In this document: positions 58,826 to 64,000 of the stretch, piece by piece
How the letters are laid out: each line of letters starts with the position of its first letter
How positions within the stretch are numbered: position 1 is the stretch's first letter
From: Carnobacterium divergens
GTDB taxonomy: Bacteria; Bacillota; Bacilli; Lactobacillales; Carnobacteriaceae
Reading direction: 5' to 3'
Assembly (NCBI RefSeq): GCF_900258435.1
Contig: NZ_LT992558.1
Coordinates: 673,175-737,174, forward strand
Length of the DNA stretch: 64,000 nt
The notes under the pieces: generated by a model
Told to the model about the DNA's origin: nothing
What the model saw: only the letters and a program-made list of their open reading frames with translations
Database searches by the model: none
Translations under genes and position numbers: made by a program

Positions 58826-58906
58826 AGTATGGCGATTAATTATTATAATAGAGTTTTAAACAGTAGTTATTGTTGAAATTATTAATAACTGTTGAAAGGA
58901 GAAATT

Positions 58907-59128
58907 ATGATTGATATAAATTGGCTAGACGCTATTAATTACGATATATATTTTGAAAATGAATCTGGCAATACATTTCTTCGAAATGTGATTGTACCAT
59001 TTGAATTTTTAGAAAGAGATATCGAAACATATTTTTGTAATCATTTTAAAGAAGGAACCATTAAAATAATTTCCATTAAAAAAGTGAATTATGTATGGCT
59101 ATCAAAAAGTCATTACAAAATAAATTAA
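58907..59128 (+). CDS. Hypothetical small protein
   Basis: 73 residues from ATG 58907, with GAAAGGAG 7 bases before; an in-frame TTG at 58892 lies before that site. The protein is acidic and aromatic at the start (DINWLDAINYDIYFENESG) and basic at the end, soluble, no signal peptide, no recognised family. It lies between the Mga-like regulator and the GH85 gene and shares a promoter motif with the latter. Confidence 0.6.
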   Translation: MIDINWLDAINYDIYFENESGNTFLRNVIVPFEFLERDIETYFCNHFKEGTIKIISIKKVNYVWLSKSHYKIN

Positions 59129-59439
59129 AATAGTCAAATTTGTATTTGAATGGACATCGAAAACTAAAACAAAAAAAGCATCGTTTATTGAATTTGTGTA
59201 AAATAAATTTAGTAGAAGATGTTTTTTAACCATAGTAAAAAAATGATGGAATGGATTGAATTTTACGGAAGGGATAAAACCATTAAAGGATTTTTTAGGG
59301 CTTTTATAAAAAATAAAAATCTATGATTTGTTACAAAAAAACAATAAAATGTTTCTATCTTTCTAGAGCTCACTTCGCTATGCTAAAGTTGGTAAATTAA
59401 GATTTGCGGATTGAAATTAAAACAAGGGAGAGTTGGATA
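59129..59439 (+). promoter_or_regulatory. Promoter region of the GH85 gene with CTATGCTAAAG motif copy 2
   Basis: 311 bases without a gene. TATGCT at 59379-59384, within the motif repeated from 58815, has TATCTT 17 bases upstream (59356-59361) and would start transcription near 59391, about 50 bases before the GTG. No copy of the TGATATATCA operator is present here. Confidence 0.45.
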
Positions 59440-62208
59440 GTGAAAAATAAAAAAAGATGGATTCGTAACGTTAGAAATGTAAGCGTTTTATTTTTGTTGG
59501 CTAGTAATTTTTCAAATGCACTCATTGCAAGAGGAGAAGAAAATACTCCAATTTCCACGTTATCAAGTGGTCAAGTAAATGAAATCCCTGAAATAAAAGA
59601 AGCACCAACCGCTTCACACTTTTTCCCAGAAGAATTAAAAAAATGGAATCCGACTACAGATGCGGATACTATTCATAACGTCTCAAAAGTCCCTTTAGCT
59701 AAGCGCATTAAAAGTGAACAAACCAATAAAGATCAAAGTTTAGATGCTAAAGTTGTATCATTAGCAATTGCCAATCGTAACACTAGTGGAACCCCATCAC
59801 AAGGCAGTTCAGATAAAGCGGTCTATAATTTTACTCACTGGCAGTACATTGATACGATGGTGGCCTGGGCAGGATCAGCAGGAGAAGGAATCATTGTCCC
59901 ACCTAGTGGCGATTTGACAGATTCTGCTCACCGAAATGGCGTGCCTGTTTTAGGAACAGTCTTCTTTCCACCAACAGCTTATGGAGGCAAACCAGAATGG
60001 GTAGATCAATTTGTTCAAAAAGCAGCAGACGGCAGCTTTCCAATGGCAGACAAATTACTTGAATTAGCTGATTACTATGGATTTGACGGTTGGTTTATCA
60101 ATCAAGAAACAGCAAGCAATCCAACAACAGCAAAAGCAATGAAAGAATTTCTAGCGTATCTACAAGCACATAAAAAACCAGAAATGGATATTATGTGGTA
60201 TGATTCAATGCTAGAAAATGGCAGTATTTCATGGCAAGGTGCCTTAAACGATCGCAATAAAATGTATTTTCAAAATAACGATAAAAAAGTTTCAGATAAT
60301 ATGTTTTTAGATTTCAACTGGCAATATTCACCAAGTAAGCTAGTTAGTTCTGCCAAAAAAGCGACGGAGCTTACCCGCTCACCCTATGATTTATTTGCCG
60401 GAATTGATGTTCAAGCACAAGGATTTAATACAGCAACTAAGCCAAGCTCAATCGTAGTCAACGGTAAACCATTAGTGTCCTTAGGTTTATATTGCCCAGA
60501 CTGGACACTACGAGATGGCGCTAATTATGATATTCCTACCTACTGGAAGAACGAAGAGAAGTTTTGGGTCAATTCAGCAGGAGATCCTCGTGATACAAGT
60601 ATGAAGTCTAATGAATGGCAAGGTATTTCACGCTATTACGTGGAGAAATCACCTGTTACAAGTTTGCCTTTTACGACGAATTTTAATGTAGGAAACGGAG
60701 ATCGTTTTTATCAAAATGGCAATCTAAGTAAGGAAGGAACCTTTAACAATCGCAGTATTCAAGATGTAATGCCAACCTATCGTTGGATTTTGGACAACAA
60801 AGGAAATCAATTAAAAGCGGATATTGATTATAGCGACGCTTTCAATGGCGGTTCATCGATTGCTTTAACAGGTTCAACCATTCCGCAAGGTGAAACAACG
60901 ATGAAGCTATATAAAAGTGAATTGCTCCTAACGGGAAAGGAAGTTGCAAAAATCGTTTCAAAAGGTCCAGCAGAAATGACCTTGAAACTGAATTTTAAAA
61001 ATGAGACAGCACCTGTAACAATCAAAGGAACTACGAACGCAATTGGAACATGGAGGGAAACTCGTTTTGAGTTGAATCGTTTCCAAAATAAAACGATTGA
61101 CACAATCTCTTTAACGATAAACGGAACGACAGAAGCAAGCACTAAAATTAATTTAGGGCAATTTGCTATTCTAGATGAAACCCCATTAGTAGTGAGTCCT
61201 GTAGAAAATGCAACGATTGTAGGACAATCAATTGAAGAAGATCTTTATGCAAACCTACGACTAAAATGGGATTCAAAAGGTGACGCTACTTCAATGTACA
61301 ATGTTTACCGTATAAATGAGCAAGGTGAAAGACAGTTTGAAGGATCAACAGCAAATACGGCCTATTATGTAACGAAACAAAAACGTCCTAGTACAAATCA
61401 ATTGAATTATATTATTGTGCCGGTAGATAAGAATCAACTGGAGCATCTAGCACAAGCAAGTCAAGTATCCTTTGCCTTTAAAGACTTACAGGCACCGCAA
61501 GCTAATTTTACAGCAAATAAATCATTTGTAAAAGTTGGTGAAAAAGTAACTTTGACGAGTACTTCTTCTTTGTCAGCAGAAAAATTAGACTGGACAATTG
61601 AAGGAGGAACTCCTGACAAGAGTAACGAAAAACAAGTCGAAACAACGTTTAGTAAAGCTGGAAAATATACGATTCAGTTATCAGCAAGCAACCAAGCAGG
61701 AAGTACGACCGCAACAAAGGAAAATTATATCACGGTTTACGACGATAGCTTTACTGAACCGTTAGTTAATTTGTCTTTAACAGCTATTAATGCAACAGCT
61801 TCAGGCTTTACATCTACTAATGAATCGCCAAAGCAAGCATTAGATGGCAAGCTTCAAACGAAATGGTGTGATAACGGAAACGATCACCCGTGGATGATGG
61901 TTGATCTAGGAAAACTTACGTCCATTATCGGATTTAAGACGGCCCATGCTGAAGCTGGTGGTGAAAATCCAGAATGGAATAGTAGAGATTATGAGATACT
62001 TGTTAGCCAAGACAACCAAAATTGGACTCAAGTAATTCAGCGTGAAAAAAATACTGCTGGGGTAACAGAAGACTCAATTCCGTTAACAGAGGCAAGATAT
62101 GTAAAACTACAGCTAAATAAAGCAGAACAAACTGGTAAAGTAGCTAGAATTTATGAATTTGAAATTTTAGGTTTTCAAAAAACAGGAATTGACGTTCTAA
62201 ACAATTAA
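59440..62208 (+). CDS. Secreted GH85 endo-beta-N-acetylglucosaminidase
   Basis: 922 residues from GTG 59440 (AAGGGAGAG before it; a TTG at 59404 is less likely). A signal peptide covers about residues 1-33 (VSVLFLLASNFSNALIARG). The GH85 barrel spans about 85-420, with FTHWQYIDTMVAW and the catalytic Asn and Glu in GWFINQETAS. A jelly-roll region, a fibronectin-like part (about 590-680), a PKD-like domain (about 690-770) and a C-terminal CBM32/F5-8C domain (SPKQALDGKLQTKWCDNG) follow. It cuts the chitobiose core of N-glycans, releasing high-mannose sugars. No sortase motif, so it is secreted or held by its CBM. Confidence 0.92.
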   Translation: MKNKKRWIRNVRNVSVLFLLASNFSNALIARGEENTPISTLSSGQVNEIPEIKEAPTASHFFPEELKKWNPTTDADTIHNVSKVPLAKRIKSEQTNKDQSLDAKVVSLAIANRNTSGTPSQGSSDKAVYNFTHWQYIDTMVAWAGSAGEGIIVPPSGDLTDSAHRNGVPVLGTVFFPPTAYGGKPEWVDQFVQKAADGSFPMADKLLELADYYGFDGWFINQETASNPTTAKAMKEFLAYLQAHKKPEMDIMWYDSMLENGSISWQGALNDRNKMYFQNNDKKVSDNMFLDFNWQYSPSKLVSSAKKATELTRSPYDLFAGIDVQAQGFNTATKPSSIVVNGKPLVSLGLYCPDWTLRDGANYDIPTYWKNEEKFWVNSAGDPRDTSMKSNEWQGISRYYVEKSPVTSLPFTTNFNVGNGDRFYQNGNLSKEGTFNNRSIQDVMPTYRWILDNKGNQLKADIDYSDAFNGGSSIALTGSTIPQGETTMKLYKSELLLTGKEVAKIVSKGPAEMTLKLNFKNETAPVTIKGTTNAIGTWRETRFELNRFQNKTIDTISLTINGTTEASTKINLGQFAILDETPLVVSPVENATIVGQSIEEDLYANLRLKWDSKGDATSMYNVYRINEQGERQFEGSTANTAYYVTKQKRPSTNQLNYIIVPVDKNQLEHLAQASQVSFAFKDLQAPQANFTANKSFVKVGEKVTLTSTSSLSAEKLDWTIEGGTPDKSNEKQVETTFSKAGKYTIQLSASNQAGSTTATKENYITVYDDSFTEPLVNLSLTAINATASGFTSTNESPKQALDGKLQTKWCDNGNDHPWMMVDLGKLTSIIGFKTAHAEAGGENPEWNSRDYEILVSQDNQNWTQVIQREKNTAGVTEDSIPLTEARYVKLQLNKAEQTGKVARIYEFEILGFQKTGIDVLNN

Positions 62209-62258
62209 GCGACCCAATCAATCTGCGATTCTATAGAATTTACCAAAAAAAAAACAAT

Positions 62259-62307
62259 AAAAGCGACTTGATCTAAGAAATAAACATTCTTAAATCAAGT
62301 CGCTTTT
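62259..62307. terminator. Bidirectional terminator between GH85 and small minus-strand gene
   Basis: AAAGCGACTTGAT and its inverted copy form a 13-base outer stem with an inner TAAGAA/TTCTTA stem, with A residues on the left and T residues on the right. Confidence 0.9.
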
Positions 62308-62466
62308 TTATTCTTTTTTATCACTAAATTTCTTAGCCTCTTCTTGTTCTTTTTCTTTAATTTTATTTTGTTTCGTTTTGTTGACGGTTGCATCAAAAAC
62401 ATTTTTACTTTTTAGCTCTTGAAAATTTTCACGATTTTGGTAACCACCAGCATCCTTCGTCGACAT
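62308..62466 (-). CDS. Small charged hypothetical protein
   Basis: 52 residues from the ATG at 62466 (TAGGAGGGA 7 bases before). Highly charged, Lys and Glu rich, without hydrophobic segment (SKNVFDATVNKTKQNKIKEK), probably disordered. Upstream extension to a TTG at 62496 lies before the ribosome site and is rejected. Family not recognised; the excellent ribosome site and own terminator support a real gene. Confidence 0.65.
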   Translation of the reverse strand: MSTKDAGGYQNRENFQELKSKNVFDATVNKTKQNKIKEKEQEEAKKFSDKKE

Positions 62467-62698
62467 AAAATCCCTCCTAATTAACTTGTATTGCAAAACT
62501 TAGGTAAAGATAAGCTACGCTAAGTATACAACTTCTATCGAAAGAAAAATAACGATATGAACGTAGAAATAAACTATCAAAAATGTAAGGTCAAATAGAA
62601 GAAATGTCACCACAATAAAAGGAAGAAGACCTAAGCTATATGGTATTCTTAATATCTAATAAAATAACATTTTTTTGAAAAGTGGAGGAGTTATAAGA

Positions 62699-63421
62699 AT
62701 GTCAGGAACTACATTAAAGTTTATAATGGCCATTTTAATGGTTTTAGATCATATTGGGTATTTTGTTCCCCCAGAAGTTGGAGGGATATTTCATGTCTTA
62801 ACACGATGTGTAGGTGTTTTCTTTTGTTATATGGCAGTAGAGGGATTTCATTATACAAGGAATCGTAAAAGTTATTTGTTACGTTTAACAGGAATGGCCA
62901 TTTTTATGGAAATCGGCAATCGAGTAATCAATTGGCTCATTCATGATCCAGCGATTGCAGTTCACAACAATATTTTTCTTACGCTAGCAGCAGGAATTGC
63001 TATGATTTATTTATTTAGCCTAGTAACGAAACAATCGTCAGGTTTAAAAAAGAGTTTCTTGATTTTAGCGAGTATCTTTGTATTTGGTCTTGGCATTACC
63101 TTTACTGAAGGAGGCATAGTAGAACTGCCGTTTATGCTAATTACCTACTTATGTCGCAATAAACCTAAAGTACGAAATATTCTTTATTTAGTGATGTCAG
63201 TAGTATTGTTTAGTATGAGTTTTGTTAGTTATCCAACGTTATCTGAGACTCTAAGTATGCTAGCTTATAATTCAGACTTTATGTTCATTACAGTGTTGCC
63301 GTTTATATACTTATACAATGGCAAACGTGGAATGAACAATGTGTTTTCAAAATACTTTTTTTATTTTTTCTACCCCATTCATCTATGGTTGATTGCAGTG
63401 CTTTCAGCGAACTTGTTGTAG
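62699..63421 (+). CDS. TraX-family membrane protein
   Basis: 240 residues with seven to eight helices. LKFIMAILMVLDHIGYF at the start and RCVGVFFCYMAVEGFHYTRNRKSY are typical of the TraX/acyltransferase-3-like family, where the His of the first helix is conserved. TraX acetylates pilin in F plasmids; chromosomal relatives in Firmicutes probably acylate surface polymers. The ATG at 62699 has GTGGAGGAG 9 bases before. It is followed 58 bases later by a YccF gene. Confidence 0.82.
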   Translation: MSGTTLKFIMAILMVLDHIGYFVPPEVGGIFHVLTRCVGVFFCYMAVEGFHYTRNRKSYLLRLTGMAIFMEIGNRVINWLIHDPAIAVHNNIFLTLAAGIAMIYLFSLVTKQSSGLKKSFLILASIFVFGLGITFTEGGIVELPFMLITYLCRNKPKVRNILYLVMSVVLFSMSFVSYPTLSETLSMLAYNSDFMFITVLPFIYLYNGKRGMNNVFSKYFFYFFYPIHLWLIAVLSANLL

Positions 63422-63479
63422 AAATATAAGTGAAATGTTATAGTTAAAAGTACAGATAAATAATAAGGGACGTGTTTAC

Positions 63480-63848
63480 ATGGGTTGTTTAGGAAATGCT
63501 ATTTGGTTTGTTTTCGGTGGATTAGTTTCTGGTTTAGGTTGGATTTTAGCGGGATGTTTATGGTCAATTACTATCATAGGTATTCCAATTGGCAAACAGT
63601 GCTTTAAATTAGCAGGATTAACCTTCTTTCCATTTGGAAAAGAAGTTGTTTACGGCGGAAATTCTTTTTCATTAGTAGTGAATATTATTTGGTTGATTAT
63701 AAGTGGTTTACCATTAGCATTTGCTCATGTAGTTAGTGGTGTAATTTTATGTATTACCATTGTAGGGATTCCTTTTGGGATGCAAAGTTTTAAACTAGCT
63801 AAGTTAGCATTAATGCCATTTGGCGCACAAGTTGTTTACCGTTATTAA
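63480..63848 (+). CDS. YccF domain membrane protein
   Basis: 122 residues made of two similar halves, each with a hydrophobic hairpin and the motif TIIGIPIGKQCFKLAGL or TIVGIPFGMQSFKLAKL followed by PFG. This duplicated layout defines the YccF family of inner membrane proteins, whose function is unknown. GGGACG before the ATG. Monocistronic or with the TraX gene. Confidence 0.9.
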   Translation: MGCLGNAIWFVFGGLVSGLGWILAGCLWSITIIGIPIGKQCFKLAGLTFFPFGKEVVYGGNSFSLVVNIIWLIISGLPLAFAHVVSGVILCITIVGIPFGMQSFKLAKLALMPFGAQVVYRY

Positions 63849-63852
63849 AAAA

Positions 63853-63872
63853 AGCTTGGGACATAAGTCTCA
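63853..63872. repeat. Short inverted repeat CTTGGGAC-ATAA-GTCTCAAG
   Basis: An 8-base stem with one G-T pair directly after the YccF gene. The sequence resembles dispersed GGGACATAAGTCCC-type elements seen near gene ends in Lactobacillales, from memory. Confidence 0.5.
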
Positions 63873-63880
63873 AGATAAAT

Positions 63881-63930
63881 AAAATAGAAGACCGAAAATC
63901 GTAAAAAGGATTTTCAGTCTTCTATTTTTT
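63881..63930 (+). terminator. Terminator after YccF gene
   Basis: AATAGAAGAC and GTCTTCTATT, with an inner GAAAATC/GATTTTC stem, followed by six T residues. The remaining 70 bases to the window edge show no gene. Confidence 0.9.
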
Positions 63931-64000
63931 CGATTATTGGGAGAATCACCCTTGTTTTCTGGCTTATTTAGCCTATATTTTCTTAAATTTACAGCCATTA

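Noticed and set aside
62170..62208. LPxTG-like anchor at the C-terminus of GH85 (FQKTG)
   Set aside because: No proline, hydrophobic helix or basic tail follows; the protein ends ten residues later.

Overview
The window looks like a chromosomal stretch from a low-GC Lactobacillales species. Many PTS and PRD-type regulators, a Mga-like regulator, LicT antiterminators, a short ProB without PUA domain and enterococcal-type DUF4310/4311/4312 genes all point that way. Overall gene content resembles Carnobacterium, but that genus call is an inference made without any database search. No rRNA, tRNA, insertion sequence or CRISPR array was recognised.

Layout. (1) 1-1227: start of a GtrII-like membrane glycosyltransferase that runs off the left edge. 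(2) 1406-9893: a mannose-glycan catabolic locus (GntR/LacI repressor, GH125, GH38, ROK kinase, GH92) tied together by a palindromic TGATATATCA operator found at both operon promoters. (3) 10212-12221: Kup potassium transporter. (4) 12310-16714: a beta-glucoside operon (PTS EIIBCA, GH1, LicT) behind a CRE, a RAT and a terminator. (5) 16910-17614: GntR/UTRA regulator. (6) 17759-29177: a long amino-sugar/sugar-acid operon with two PRD proteins, the SFCGS/DUF4312/DUF4311/DUF4310 membrane system of unknown mechanism, a PTS EIIC, a MupG-like hydrolase, an amidohydrolase, a DgaE-like ammonia-lyase, a KDPG-type aldolase and a PfkB kinase. (7) 29301-29477: a dense cluster of DnaA boxes away from dnaA. 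(8) 29729-33214: a compact peptide-production-like cluster: a 71-aa precursor-like membrane peptide with two cysteines, an ABC ATPase and permease, a small membrane protein, a mini site-2-protease-like metalloprotease and a divergent thioredoxin-like protein. (9) 33297-42660: proBA, Eis-like GNAT, Ca-type P-ATPase, rlmN, and an ABC-F protein behind a transcription attenuator. (10) 42757-45831: a second LicT/PTS pair with two RATs and no glucosidase. (11) 45966-47915: AI-2E transporter and MerR regulator. (12) 48538-55980: a 2480-residue sortase-anchored repeat protein. (13) 56203-63848: fabI, a Mga-like regulator, a secreted GH85 endo-beta-N-acetylglucosaminidase, and small membrane proteins.

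How the parts fit. The secreted GH85 at 59.4 kb can release high-mannose N-glycans outside the cell. The signal-less GH92, GH38 and GH125 mannosidases plus the ROK kinase at 2.7-9.9 kb can take the oligomannose apart inside. The amino-sugar operon predicts hydrolysis of a phosphorylated amino-sugar glycoside, possible deacetylation, ammonia loss to a 2-keto-3-deoxy acid phosphate and aldol cleavage to pyruvate plus triose phosphate. The two most novel-looking systems are the SFCGS/DUF431x membrane complex and the 71-aa peptide/ABC/S2P-like/thioredoxin cluster.
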